Assembly (NCBI GenBank): GCA_040218145.1 | Contig: JAVJQK010000122.1 | Span: forward strand, 1-64,000 | DNA length: 64,000 nt | Origin: Sandaracinaceae bacterium | GTDB lineage: Bacteria; Myxococcota_A; Polyangia; Polyangiales; Sandaracinaceae | Direction of reading: 5' to 3' | In this document: positions 8,029 through 15,210 of the stretch, piece by piece | How the letters are laid out: each line of letters starts with the position of its first letter | Position numbering within the stretch: position 1 is the first letter of the stretch | Notes under the pieces: model-generated | What the model was told of the DNA's origin: nothing | Database searches by the model: none | The model's input: the letters and a program-made list of their open reading frames with translations, nothing else | Program-made: the position numbers and the translations under genes

Positions 8029-8920
8029 CGAAGAAGAAGAGGACCTCTACGAGACGCTTCAGGTGAGCCCGAAGGCGGAGCCGGAGGTCATAGAGGCTGC
8101 ATTTCGACGACTGGCCCGCAAGTACCACCCGGACGCGAATGGCGTGGGCGCAGACGACGCGAGAATGAAGAGGCTCAATGCAGCCTTCGGAGTCCTCCGG
8201 GACGCCGGGGCGCGCCAGAGATACGACAACGAGCGGCGACGTCGAAGGGCACGGAAGAAGAAGCAAGGGCGCAAGCCGTCGAGGAAACGCACAGGGAAGA
8301 GGCGTGAGGAAACCGGCCGGGCGGATGGCGCGAGGGTCGAGGAGTCGGAGCCTCACGCGCCGGAATCGAACCGCCCCCCCTACACAGGCACCGCGGACCC
8401 CAATAGGTCGCGCCGCTATCTCGCGTACCTGATCCTGGGAGCGACGATCCTGATCACCGCCATGATCATCGACGGTACGAGAGGAACTCCACGGGGCAAC
8501 CAGCGAACACGCCCGTCTCCGGTCGTGCGCCCCGCGCCACCGCCCCTGCCCGCGGAGCGCACCATCACCTACGCGTTCGAGCATCTCTGGCCAGGGGGAA
8601 CGGTCGGCGCCTGTTCCGAAATACGAGTCTCCGGTCCGATCAGCCTCGGGAACGAAGACGTCCTCCGTCGCCACTTCGCCTCGGAGGCTGGGCAATGGAA
8701 GGTCGGTGGACGTTCCGGGTCAGCATACCGCCCCATCCAATCGTGCTCCGCGGTTCCCCGTAGGACACTCGCGATATGTGAGCTGCCGTCAATTCTTCCG
8801 ACCGGACTGTCGCACCTGCGGGCAGCACCCAGGCAGATGCGGGTCTACAGCCCCGCTGAGTTCCAGACGGGCGGGGATTGGTGCGCCAACGAGGGGGGCC
8901 TCTGGCGCCGAGCCGACTGA
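8021..8920 (+). CDS. Membrane-anchored J-domain (DnaJ-like) protein
   Basis: From ATG 8021 the product has 299 residues. A J domain occupies about 8-70 (LYETLQVSPKA, then the HPD motif in RKYHPDANG, then FGVLRDAGARQRYD), so it should stimulate an Hsp70 partner. A strongly basic Arg/Lys linker follows. There is one transmembrane helix around residues 130-148 (LAYLILGATILITAMII), a proline-rich spacer and a C-terminal domain of about 110 residues with four cysteines. No DnaJ zinc finger or C-terminal peptide-binding domain is present, so it is a type III J protein. The longer frame starting at 7844 is unlikely because it overlaps the small upstream gene and lacks coding character. The C-terminal domain is unrecognised. 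Confidence 0.75.
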   Translation: MDDEEEEDLYETLQVSPKAEPEVIEAAFRRLARKYHPDANGVGADDARMKRLNAAFGVLRDAGARQRYDNERRRRRARKKKQGRKPSRKRTGKRREETGRADGARVEESEPHAPESNRPPYTGTADPNRSRRYLAYLILGATILITAMIIDGTRGTPRGNQRTRPSPVVRPAPPPLPAERTITYAFEHLWPGGTVGACSEIRVSGPISLGNEDVLRRHFASEAGQWKVGGRSGSAYRPIQSCSAVPRRTLAICELPSILPTGLSHLRAAPRQMRVYSPAEFQTGGDWCANEGGLWRRAD

Positions 8921-9126
8921 TTGCGCTGCGCCGAGGGCTCCGGCCACCTCAGGGCAGAAGGCCGGTGCTGCCCGGCGTGGGCGTCTGGGCGCAGTCGCGC
9001 AGGGCAGGCAGGATCCTGTTCCCGGCGCGCTCCCGCTGCGCCGGGGCCTCACCTTCTCCAGGGGGTGGCCCGCCTGGGTGGGAGGGCAGAGACGCCAGCC
9101 GCGCGCGGGGGCATGCCGGTTTGCGT
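8921..9126. other. Intergenic sequence without recognisable genes
   Basis: This GC-rich stretch follows the J-domain gene. I see short inverted stretches but no coding frame with protein-like text, no repeat shared with other parts of the window and no clear terminator. Confidence 0.3.
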
Positions 9127-9305
9127 TCAGTCGCCCTCGTAGCTCGCGACCTCCGGCGCGATCGGGTAGTGCAGCTCCAGCTCGGACTCCGGTGGGTTCG
9201 GCGCCGTCAGCCCGCTGGCGCACGCTCCACACACGACGCCATCTCCCCCGCGACGTCGCCGGGTACGGAGACGAGGTGCTCGCCCTCCCAGCGGTAGCGG
9301 GCTGG
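9127..9305 (-). pseudogene. Frameshifted C-terminal coding remnant
   Basis: On the minus strand one frame reads YRWEGEHLVSVPGDVAGEM and continues to CVERAPAG before a stop. The continuation that looks like protein, ESELELHYPIAPEVASYEGD followed by TGA at 9127-9129, is in another frame. The two halves join if one indel near position 9200 is undone. Nothing protein-like lies upstream, so only the 3' end of an old gene seems to remain. The family is not recognised. Confidence 0.4.
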
Positions 9306-9309
9306 AGTC

Positions 9310-10029
9310 TCAGGCGGCGCTGGGCGCGCTGCCCGCCGCGCGGGGCTCGAGCGCGCTCACCTCGAGCTGACGGCCCCCCGCGAGGAGCCACGCGCAGAAG
9401 GCGACCTCCGCCACGACCGGGACCAGGTAGGCCGGAGCGAAGGGCTCCTGGAGGCCCGGGGCGGCGACGTGGATCGCGCTGCCGACGAGGTAGACGACGC
9501 CGGCCGCCGAGAGCATCGCGCCCAGCCAGCTCGGGGCGCGGCGGGCGCGGAGGAAGATCACGCCCAGGAGCACGCAGCTGACGCCGAAGAAGAAGAGCCC
9601 GAGGTCGTAGCCCGCCGCGTGCGACTCGAGGAGGTGCACGATCAGCGCGTCGTTCGCGCCCGGGGCGCTCGCGAGGGTGACGGCGCCCTGCAGGCTCGAC
9701 AGGTTGAGCCCGAGGATCGCCGCCTGGACGAGCCGGAAGACCATCGCCGCCAGCGCCAGGCGCGGGCTCAGCGGTCGCAGCAGGATGAACAGCAGCGCAG
9801 CGAGCCCGACGTCGCTGAGCGCCATCAGCACGTCGCCCAGGATGCTGAGCCGGAACGGCAGCTCCGCCGCCGCGAGGTTCGCCACGGTCTGGCTCGCGTC
9901 GCCAGGCACGTGGATCGGACCGCGGACCAGCGCGTCGCCCCCGATGCCCAGCGCGATGATGGCGACGTAGAGCAGGCCGGCCAGGCGGGCGAGGCGGGTC
10001 GTCGACGGGGTGCGATCGGTGGCGGTCAT
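9310..10029 (-). CDS. DUF4386 family integral membrane protein
   Basis: From ATG 10029, preceded by GGAGGACC at good distance, the product has 239 residues. It shows about six hydrophobic helices, the first in LAGLLYVAIIALGIGGDAL, later ones in LMALSDVGLAALLFILL, LALAAMVFRLVQAAI, LGLFFFGVSCVLLGVIFL and LVPVVAEVAFCAWLLA. The order and spacing match DUF4386, inner-membrane proteins of unknown function often found beside transcription regulators. The longer frame to 10119 runs across a palindromic upstream region and is unlikely to be translated. The gene is monocistronic here. Confidence 0.75.
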   Translation of the reverse strand: MTATDRTPSTTRLARLAGLLYVAIIALGIGGDALVRGPIHVPGDASQTVANLAAAELPFRLSILGDVLMALSDVGLAALLFILLRPLSPRLALAAMVFRLVQAAILGLNLSSLQGAVTLASAPGANDALIVHLLESHAAGYDLGLFFFGVSCVLLGVIFLRARRAPSWLGAMLSAAGVVYLVGSAIHVAAPGLQEPFAPAYLVPVVAEVAFCAWLLAGGRQLEVSALEPRAAGSAPSAA

Positions 10030-10104
10030 GGTCGGTCCTCCAGGTCGAGTCCCCACCGTACCCATGCATTGCTGTGGGATAAATCCCCGATCGTGCACCC
10101 ACAC

Positions 10105-10122
10105 CATGCATCGATGCATGGA
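10105..10122. promoter_or_regulatory. 18-bp perfect palindrome upstream of the DUF4386 gene
   Basis: CCATGCATCGATGCATGG is a perfect palindrome 76 bp upstream of the ATG at 10029. A further ATGCAT lies nearby at about 10064. This is a candidate operator for a dimeric repressor. The symmetry is seen; binding is inferred and no dedicated regulator gene sits next to it. Confidence 0.45.
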
Positions 10123-10259
10123 TCGCCCCTCAGAGCTCAGACCGGCACGCTACGTGTCGAGCGGGTGCTCGGCCCACGAGCCCCTCGTCGCGGGCCGGCG
10201 CGACTCTGGGATTGCAACGATCTCGAGGCCGGCATCACCTGGGCCAGGGTCCGTGCGCG

Positions 10260-10853
10260 TCATTCCCATTCCATGTCGACGCGTCCCTCGGTCGGCTCGG
10301 CGGTCACCTCGAGCCGGGTCAGCCTCCCACCTGCCGCCTCGACGGCGACGGCGAAGACGTTGGCTTTCTCGCGGACGATGAGAGGTGGATGCAGGTGAGA
10401 GGGGAAGCCGAGGGTGAGCCGAGCCGTGTTGCCCGACGCTCGGCCGACCAGCGGCGCGCCACGATGGAAGTGGCTCCAGCGCGCGGTGGCCGTGCGGATC
10501 AGGAACGCCGGGGACGCCACGAAGACGATCGCGCGGTAGGTGCGGGTCGACAGCAGCTTCTCGTTCGAGCGGCGAGCGGCGAGCAGAAACGCCTCGTCGG
10601 AGTCGAGCGCGTCGGCGATCATCAGCTCGAACAGGTTCACGTGCACCGTCTGCACCCACGCATTGGGCAGCACGTCGCGGGCGTCGAGACCCGTGACCTC
10701 CTGGAGCGTCGGCAGGAGGCTCTTGGCCACCGGGTGGCAGTCGACATAGGTCTGGAGAATCGAGCCCTTCGTCTTGCAGTTCGCATGGGACTTCAGGCCC
10801 ATGGGGAGGGATTCGACGTACTGCTCGGCTCGGCGCCCCAGGTGTTCGCTCAT
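10260..10853 (-). CDS. Hypothetical protein, possibly DUF2378/TIGR02265-like
   Basis: ATG 10853 gives 197 residues. The layout is an N-terminal helical part (LKSHANCKTKGSILQTYVDC), a middle helical block (VNLFELMIADALDSDEAFLL), then a segment around WSHFHRGAPLVGRASGNTAR and a beta-rich end. This resembles the myxobacterial DUF2378/TIGR02265 paralogue family, which has a V4R-like shape and unknown function, but the match is from memory of the pattern only. No signal peptide is seen. A 57-bp repeat lies upstream. The longer frame to 11381 crosses the DMP19-like gene on the other strand and is rejected. Confidence 0.55.
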   Translation of the reverse strand: MSEHLGRRAEQYVESLPMGLKSHANCKTKGSILQTYVDCHPVAKSLLPTLQEVTGLDARDVLPNAWVQTVHVNLFELMIADALDSDEAFLLAARRSNEKLLSTRTYRAIVFVASPAFLIRTATARWSHFHRGAPLVGRASGNTARLTLGFPSHLHPPLIVREKANVFAVAVEAAGGRLTRLEVTAEPTEGRVDMEWE

Positions 10854-10936
10854 TCGGACGAGAGTAGGCTGCGTCTCGCGATCCCGTCGAGGGCCCAGTC
10901 CGCAGAGTTGGACCGGTAGCCGCCCTAACCGAAGCC

Positions 10937-10993
10937 GCCGGTCGAGGCGTGAGGTAGGCGACGCGCGTCCGCGATCAGCCTGCACGACGGCCC
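10937..10993. repeat. 57-bp dispersed repeat, copy 1
   Basis: This intergenic segment, beginning GCCGGTCGAGGCGTGA, matches 12370-12426 in the same orientation with 6 differences in 57 bases and no indel. It lies in the divergent region between the genes at 10260-10853 and 11091-11519. It may be a remnant of a shared coding sequence or a small repeated element. Confidence 0.6.
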
Positions 10994-11090
10994 ACGAGGG
11001 CGCGACCTCGTGACCGGTGCAAGAAGCCGGGGCGCGATGCATTGCAGCTCGACGGTGCTGATGCCATCTCGCGGAGCGAGGAGACTCGAC

Positions 11091-11519
11091 ATGGTCGACC
11101 TGGACGCAGAGTTCGAGCGCGCGTGTGGCGAGCCGCACGAAGGCGCCGCGTTCGACGCCCTGTCTCGACGCGACAAGATCCTGATCGCCATCTGGGGACT
11201 GGAAGCTGAGGTCAACAACGGCGGCTTCGACCAGTACTACTTCAACGGCGCGGGCGACCTGGCGTTCTTCGCGCCGCAGGCGCTCGAACAGATCGGCGCT
11301 CGGAACATGGCCGCCATCGTTCGGGAGGCGAACGAGAGGTTCGGGGTCAATGGACCCGCGCGTGATCGGGAGACACGCCAAGAACAGCTGACGCGGCTGA
11401 CCGCATCAAACGAAGACCTCTTCGATTCGCTGGACCGTCGCTTCCAAGACTATCCCGACGACATCTCCGCCGTCTTGACGGTCTTTCTCGACGGCGCCGA
11501 CGATCGTGAATCCACGTAG
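11091..11519 (+). CDS. DMP19/DUF4375 family protein
   Basis: ATG 11091 has GAGGAG upstream and gives 142 residues. The family hallmark is clear: ILIAIWGLEAEVNNGGFDQY, then FNGAGDLAFFAPQALEQIGA. DMP19 proteins are small acidic helical proteins; the Neisseria member is a DNA mimic that sequesters a repressor, while most members have no known role. The C-terminal text (SLDRRFQDYPDDISAVLTVF) also fits. It is flanked by repeat scraps rather than an operon, so the context gives no hint of a partner. Confidence 0.8.
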   Translation: MVDLDAEFERACGEPHEGAAFDALSRRDKILIAIWGLEAEVNNGGFDQYYFNGAGDLAFFAPQALEQIGARNMAAIVREANERFGVNGPARDRETRQEQLTRLTASNEDLFDSLDRRFQDYPDDISAVLTVFLDGADDREST

Positions 11520-11550
11520 ATCAGGAGTCGGCGACTCGATGGGCTCAGCG

Positions 11551-11682
11551 GCTCGGAGCCTCCGCGAGCATGTCGAAGACGACGCGGACCCGGCGGCTCG
11601 TGCGGACCTCGCGCTGGCTCGTGAGTCACGTGGGCATCGGGAACGCGAGGTCCGGCCAAGGCTCGACGCACGCGGGGCTCGG
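11551..11682 (-). pseudogene. Scrap of a LysR gene 3' end
   Basis: About 132 bp match 18376-18506, the C-terminal coding part of the LysR-family gene, in the same orientation, with roughly ten differences and one inserted base that breaks the frame. No other part of a LysR gene is present. At its end the match passes directly into a different gene fragment, so this is a chimeric scar. Confidence 0.7.
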
Positions 11683-11683
11683 C

Positions 11684-11774
11684 CCCGCCTCGAGCTCTGC
11701 CGAGAGCTCGTTCATCCCGCGACGGCGCCGCGGTGTTGATCGGGGAGGGCGGTCCACGCGGGGAGTACGGTGTG
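11684..11774 (-). pseudogene. Scrap of the small gene found at 138-326
   Basis: This segment matches 217-323 nearly base for base over CGAGCTCTGCCGAGAGCTCG and the long stretch around CGGGGAGGGCGGTCC, but 16 bp are missing in the middle, so the frame is lost. It joins directly to the LysR scrap. The origin (duplication or deletion of an ancestral neighbour) is not clear. Confidence 0.7.
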
Positions 11775-11872
11775 GCACAAAGCGTACTGTCGAGCGGCTC
11801 TGGCGTATGGCGCGCTGTCTGCCGGCGAGAGACCGCTGCGAGCGACTGAGCCGGTCGTGTAGGCTCGGCCAC

Positions 11873-12307
11873 ATGCAGTCTCACTCCATCTTCACGCGGC
11901 TCGTTCGTCTCGTCCCGATGCTCATCCTCAGCGCGTGCGCGGTCGGATGCGCTCCCGACCCCGCCGGCCGGGCCGAGGCGCAGGCGACGTCACTCGCCGA
12001 TCGGCTGTGCCCCTGCTGGGTGGAGCTCACGGGCTCGGAGAGGGACTGTCGTGCGGTCGTGACCGAGGCCCAGGACTACGTGTGCCTGCGCGACGCGGTC
12101 GCGCAGGATCCGGCCGTCGGCGACCATCTCGACGTGGTCGCGGACGACTTCGACGTGTACATCGCGTGCCTCGACGGGCTCGCGCCCATGTGCGACGGCG
12201 GGCTCTACGAGATGTGCACGTCCTCGCTGAACGAGGCCCTGCGCGCGAACCCCGCGCCGAGCGAGGCCGTCGCCGAGGCGCTCCGGAACTGCTCCAACGA
12301 GCCGTAG
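11873..12307 (+). CDS. Small cysteine-containing lipoprotein
   Basis: ATG 11873 gives 144 residues. The N-terminus has two Arg, then VPMLILSAC and AVGC, a signal peptide with a lipobox, so the mature protein should be lipid-anchored. The body is mainly helical and acidic with eight or so cysteines (RLCPCWVEL, RDCRAVV, YVCLRDAV, IACLDGL, MCDGGLYEMC, LRNC), suggesting a compact disulphide-linked helical domain. The family is not recognised. The longer frame starting at 11570 overlaps gene scraps and is rejected. The lipoprotein at 12960 has a similar size and cysteine pattern. Confidence 0.65.
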   Translation: MQSHSIFTRLVRLVPMLILSACAVGCAPDPAGRAEAQATSLADRLCPCWVELTGSERDCRAVVTEAQDYVCLRDAVAQDPAVGDHLDVVADDFDVYIACLDGLAPMCDGGLYEMCTSSLNEALRANPAPSEAVAEALRNCSNEP

Positions 12308-12369
12308 CCGGCCGGAGCGACAGTCCCCCGTCCACGTCGCCGACGACCGGTCGTCATCGACGAGCCCAT

Positions 12370-12426
12370 GCCGGTCGAGGCGTGACGTAGACGACGCACG
12401 TTCGCGACCAGCCTGCACGAAGGCCC
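12370..12426. repeat. 57-bp dispersed repeat, copy 2
   Basis: Second copy of the repeat at 10937-10993 (51 of 57 bases identical, same orientation). It lies 63 bp downstream of the small lipoprotein gene. On the minus strand both copies can be read as CRL(V/I)A(N/D)(V/A)RRL, which hints at an old coding origin. Confidence 0.6.
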
Positions 12427-12599
12427 GTCTCTTCGCGCGAGGAGGCGGGCCGTTGCGCGTGCCGTCAGAACACGACGCGTCGCTCGGTTCACGAGCTCGA
12501 CGTTCGTCCTGACCCTGACTCAGTCGGCGCAGGGCGGGACGAGAGGCTCCAGCACGGAGTGCGCATGCGACGCGCGTGGTCGCCTGCTTCTCGACTCGA

Positions 12600-12850
12600 G
12601 GACCAGAGGCTAGTGCGGTCGCTGCGACCACAACGAGAGCCTCTTCACGGATGACGTCTGCACCACGACTTGCACCGATGGTGGCCCCGAGTGCAACGTC
12701 CCGAGCCGCGCCGATGAACGACTCGACCCTGGACGACGACTGCGATGGCTACGACGACGACTTCGACGGGCAGTTCGACGGGGGCTACGCCGAGGGGCGC
12801 CTGTGTGTCCGCGCTCTCCAATGGCTTCTGCTCCGGCATGACGTTCCAGG
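12600..12850 (+). pseudogene. Decayed MopE-like cysteine-rich gene fragment
   Basis: One plus frame reads CDHNESLFTDDVCTTTCTDG and then GGPECNVPSRADERLDP. The continuation, DSTLDDDCDGYDDDFDGQFD and GGYAEGRLCV, is in a different frame. The CDG-D-DCDG pattern is the calcium-binding-like MopE/thrombospondin-type repeat found in secreted myxobacterial proteins. There is no start or signal peptide, and the text dissolves at both ends, so this is a relic with at least one frameshift. Confidence 0.55.
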
Positions 12851-12959
12851 GCGTGAGACACTGACGCCCTCCACTGCCGGCCTGACCAGCACTGCGGCTA
12901 TCACACATCCTTTACGGGGACGGTCTGTCTTCCAAAGCACGCTGACTCGGCGACCATGC

Positions 12960-13367
12960 ATGCCCATAACCGACAATGCCAGACGGGCCGTACTTCTCTG
13001 GCTCGCTGTTCTGTGCACCGGATGCGGCCAGTCGCACGAGTGCGTTGGCTCCGCCTCCGGGCTGGCTGGTTGCCAGTCGCTGGGCACCCTGTCCGACGCC
13101 GAGATGGCACAGTTCTGCCGTTGGGAGACCGCTCTCGCCGATCCCGGCCTCCGCCCGTGTGAGGACGGCTTCTCGGTGACCTACCGCAACATGGAACAAT
13201 GCATGCGACACTTACAAGCGCTAGCGAGCAGAGACTGTGCGCGCACGGTCGTCGAGCACGAGCGCTGCACGATGGCGGTCGTCGAAGACCCCTGCAACGC
13301 GCATGATCCCGTCTGCACGGACATCCCGGCGTGCAACCCCGAGCCAGGCGCCGACGCTGGGCCCTGA
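12960..13367 (+). CDS. Small cysteine-rich lipoprotein
   Basis: ATG 12960 gives 135 residues. The N-terminus (RRAVLLWLAVLCTGC) is a lipoprotein signal peptide with a lipobox at CTGC. The mature part has ten cysteines and a helical look (LSDAEMAQFCRWETALAD, NMEQCMRHLQALASRDC). Size and cysteine placement resemble the lipoprotein at 11873, so they may be distant relatives. The longer upstream frame belongs to a decayed fragment. The function is unknown; it ends 15 bp before the convergent gene at 13383. Confidence 0.65.
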   Translation: MPITDNARRAVLLWLAVLCTGCGQSHECVGSASGLAGCQSLGTLSDAEMAQFCRWETALADPGLRPCEDGFSVTYRNMEQCMRHLQALASRDCARTVVEHERCTMAVVEDPCNAHDPVCTDIPACNPEPGADAGP

Positions 13368-13382
13368 GGCGGCGACGCGGCC

Positions 13383-13901
13383 TCAACGCTCGGCGCCGGT
13401 GAGCACCGGCTGCCAGGGGAGGAGCTGATCGCAGGGTGCGGGGACCGGTGGGTCGGTGCGCGGCCGCACCCTGGGGTCGTAGCCGGTGCAGCGGACGACG
13501 GTGTGAGCCGCGGCGTGGGGCACGACGCAGACGAGGAGCGGCGCGCGACGTCCCAGCGTCTCGATCGTCATCGCCTCGCCTTCTCCCTCGACGGTCCCCA
13601 CCCGGCACCCGATCGACGCGCGCTCGGTGACCTCGACGCCCTGCGCCTCGAGCTGCCCCACGAGCCCGTCGATGTCGGCCGCGGTTCCGTCGAGCCAGTC
13701 GAGCACCGCGCCCGGGCACGCGATGGTGCCGCCCCGCGGCGTGCGGTGGCGGAGCTCGCACCCCGATGGGACGCGCAGCGCGACGCCGGCCGCGCGGAGC
13801 TCGTCCGCGTCGGTCGGGTGGGACTCCACCGTCGCGGGGGAGCCCCCGCACGCCGCCACGAGCAGCCCCGCCGCGAGGAGCCCGGGTCTCGGTCCGATCA
13901 T
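13383..13901 (-). CDS. Lipoprotein of unknown function
   Basis: ATG 13901 is preferred over the longer frame to 13940 because it places a standard signal peptide (GPRPGLLAAGLLVAAC) at the N-terminus; the Cys is followed by GGSP. The product has 172 residues with an alternating beta/helix look and six cysteines (GCELRHR, IACPGAV, IGCRVG, LVCVV, VRCTGY, APCDQ). I do not recognise the family. It lies 45 bp after the stop of the lipoprotein gene at 13947-14756 on the same strand, so the two may be cotranscribed. Confidence 0.6.
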   Translation of the reverse strand: MIGPRPGLLAAGLLVAACGGSPATVESHPTDADELRAAGVALRVPSGCELRHRTPRGGTIACPGAVLDWLDGTAADIDGLVGQLEAQGVEVTERASIGCRVGTVEGEGEAMTIETLGRRAPLLVCVVPHAAAHTVVRCTGYDPRVRPRTDPPVPAPCDQLLPWQPVLTGAER

Positions 13902-13946
13902 GCGAGCGAGCATACGTCCGAGCGCTTCCTCTGCGTCCAACGCGGC

Positions 13947-14756
13947 TCAGGACGGCGGGACGGTGAGCACCTTGCTCGAGAAGTCCTCGTTCGACCCGGT
14001 GAAGAAGGTCTGCGAGTCTCCGACCACGATGACCTCGCCGCCGGAGTGCGCCTGGTAGGCGGCGCCGCTGCAGCTGAGCCAGGTCGCGGGCTCGATGACC
14101 TCGAGGCTCTCGCCGGCGGGCTGCGAGAGCGACGCGACGGAGAGCGGGTGGGATGGCGCGCCGCAGGAGAGCTGACCGGGGAGCGACTCCTCGGCGAGGC
14201 GGATGCCGACGCCGAGCTGCTCGAGCAGCGCGTCCACTCCGTCCTGCGACTGGAACCCGGAGTAGCCGTCGATGGCCGAGAAGCCGCGGTCGCCTACGAC
14301 CACCAGGCGCCCTCCCCCGCTCAGGTAGCCGGTGATCCGCTCGACGTCGGCGGACGAGGGCAGCGCGGGCTCGGCCTCGTTGGCGTACGGCATCACCCAC
14401 AGCAGCACGCGCACTGCGTCCGGGTCGGACGGCCAGTCGGGCCCGGACTCGAACGTCAGCCCCTGGGCCTCGACGTAGGTCTGGAACGAGTCGGTGGGCG
14501 GCGCGAGGTAGCGGTTCGCGCCCGGCGGGACGCCTCCGGAAGCCCACGTGACCACCACCCGGCTGCGCGACGCGAAGCCGGCCGGCCCCGCGTCCGCGAC
14601 GGCCGACCCCGCGTCCGCGACGGTGGGTCCCGCGTCGGCGCCGCCGGACGGTCCCCCGTCGGGCAGGGGCGACCCCGTCCGGCCGTCGCAGCCCGCGCAC
14701 AGCCCCAGGGCCAGACCCACCAGGGCGAGCATCGACCTCATCTCGCATCCACGCAT
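13947..14756 (-). CDS. Lipoprotein with a glutamine-amidotransferase-like fold
   Basis: The 269-residue product has a lipoprotein signal peptide (MLALVGLALGLCAGC) with Asp after the Cys, followed by a low-complexity linker of repeated ADAG units encoded by a roughly 21-bp tandem repeat. The globular part reads VRVLLWVMPYANEAEPAL, then ITGYLSGGGRLVVVGDRGF and later GGEVIVVGDSQTFF. That resembles the DUF4350/IFT52-like class-I-amidotransferase fold used as a non-catalytic module in membrane proteins. No catalytic triad is visible. It is probably a periplasmic scaffold or binding protein. The fold call is tentative. Confidence 0.6.
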   Translation of the reverse strand: MRGCEMRSMLALVGLALGLCAGCDGRTGSPLPDGGPSGGADAGPTVADAGSAVADAGPAGFASRSRVVVTWASGGVPPGANRYLAPPTDSFQTYVEAQGLTFESGPDWPSDPDAVRVLLWVMPYANEAEPALPSSADVERITGYLSGGGRLVVVGDRGFSAIDGYSGFQSQDGVDALLEQLGVGIRLAEESLPGQLSCGAPSHPLSVASLSQPAGESLEVIEPATWLSCSGAAYQAHSGGEVIVVGDSQTFFTGSNEDFSSKVLTVPPS

Positions 14757-14870
14757 CGTCGCTCCTCCGGTTGGCGCCCAGGCTACGACGAACGCCGCCC
14801 CCTACTTCCTCGCCTTCGAGCGGGCGAGGACGGACCACAGGACGCCAAGGTCGAGGGCAGGAGGACGCGG

Positions 14871-14929
14871 GGATTCAGGTCGAGCTGCTGAGGCCCTCCG
14901 CGAGCATGTCGAAGACGACGCGCACCCGG
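14871..14929 (-). pseudogene. Second scrap of the LysR gene 3' end
   Basis: About 59 bp match the very end of the LysR gene at 18364 onward, including the stop codon and a few bases beyond it (GGGGA(T)TCAGGT). There are about four differences. It lies 33 bp before an 85-bp hairpin element. Confidence 0.65.
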
Positions 14930-14961
14930 CCGAGCAAGCGGGACCCGATGGGGACCCGATG

Positions 14962-15046
14962 GGGACGCTCTTCGTCATATCGTCATTCGCGAAACGCACC
15001 GGGATCACGGCGGTTCTCCCAATGACGATATGACGATGAGCGTCCC
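14962..15046. repeat. 85-bp GGGACG hairpin element, copy 1
   Basis: The arms begin GGGACGCTCTTCGTCATATC and end GATATGACGATGAGCGTCCC. They pair over 26 bp with one mismatch around a 33-nt loop. Length and ends match five other copies near 59-62 kb. This copy has a divergent loop. It lies 165 bp beyond the stop of the gene at 15211-17559. It is interpreted as a REPIN-like element mobilised by a RAYT transposase. Confidence 0.8.
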
Positions 15047-15092
15047 TGGTGCTTCTCCGCCCGCGCTTCCCTGGTGCTTCTCCGCCCGCGCT
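15044..15092. repeat. 25-bp tandem repeat abutting the hairpin
   Basis: A unit starting CCCTGGTGCTTCTCCGCCCG occurs at 15044 and again at 15069. The first three bases are the CCC end of the hairpin element, so the duplication includes its border. It may be a footprint of insertion or slippage. Confidence 0.6.
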
Positions 15093-15210
15093 GCCAAACG
15101 AACCGGGGCGTCTAGCAACGAGGCGGCCCCTCAGGCCCGACAGGCTTCGAGCTCTACGCGTGTTGAGGTCGAGCACGGAGTCAGCCCCGGCACAGCTCTC
15201 CGAGCTGGGG

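Noticed and set aside
8350-8395. Sequence resembling the T-arm of a tRNA on the minus strand (GGTTCGATTCC)
   Set aside because: No acceptor or anticodon arms can be placed, and the bases encode the linker of the J-domain protein.
10854-11381. Upstream extension of the gene at 10260
   Set aside because: It crosses the DMP19-like gene on the other strand and a repeated non-coding segment.
15182-15210. Possible intrinsic terminator after the SBBP lipoprotein gene
   Set aside because: The AGCTC/GAGCT stem is short and no T-tract follows in the transcript direction.
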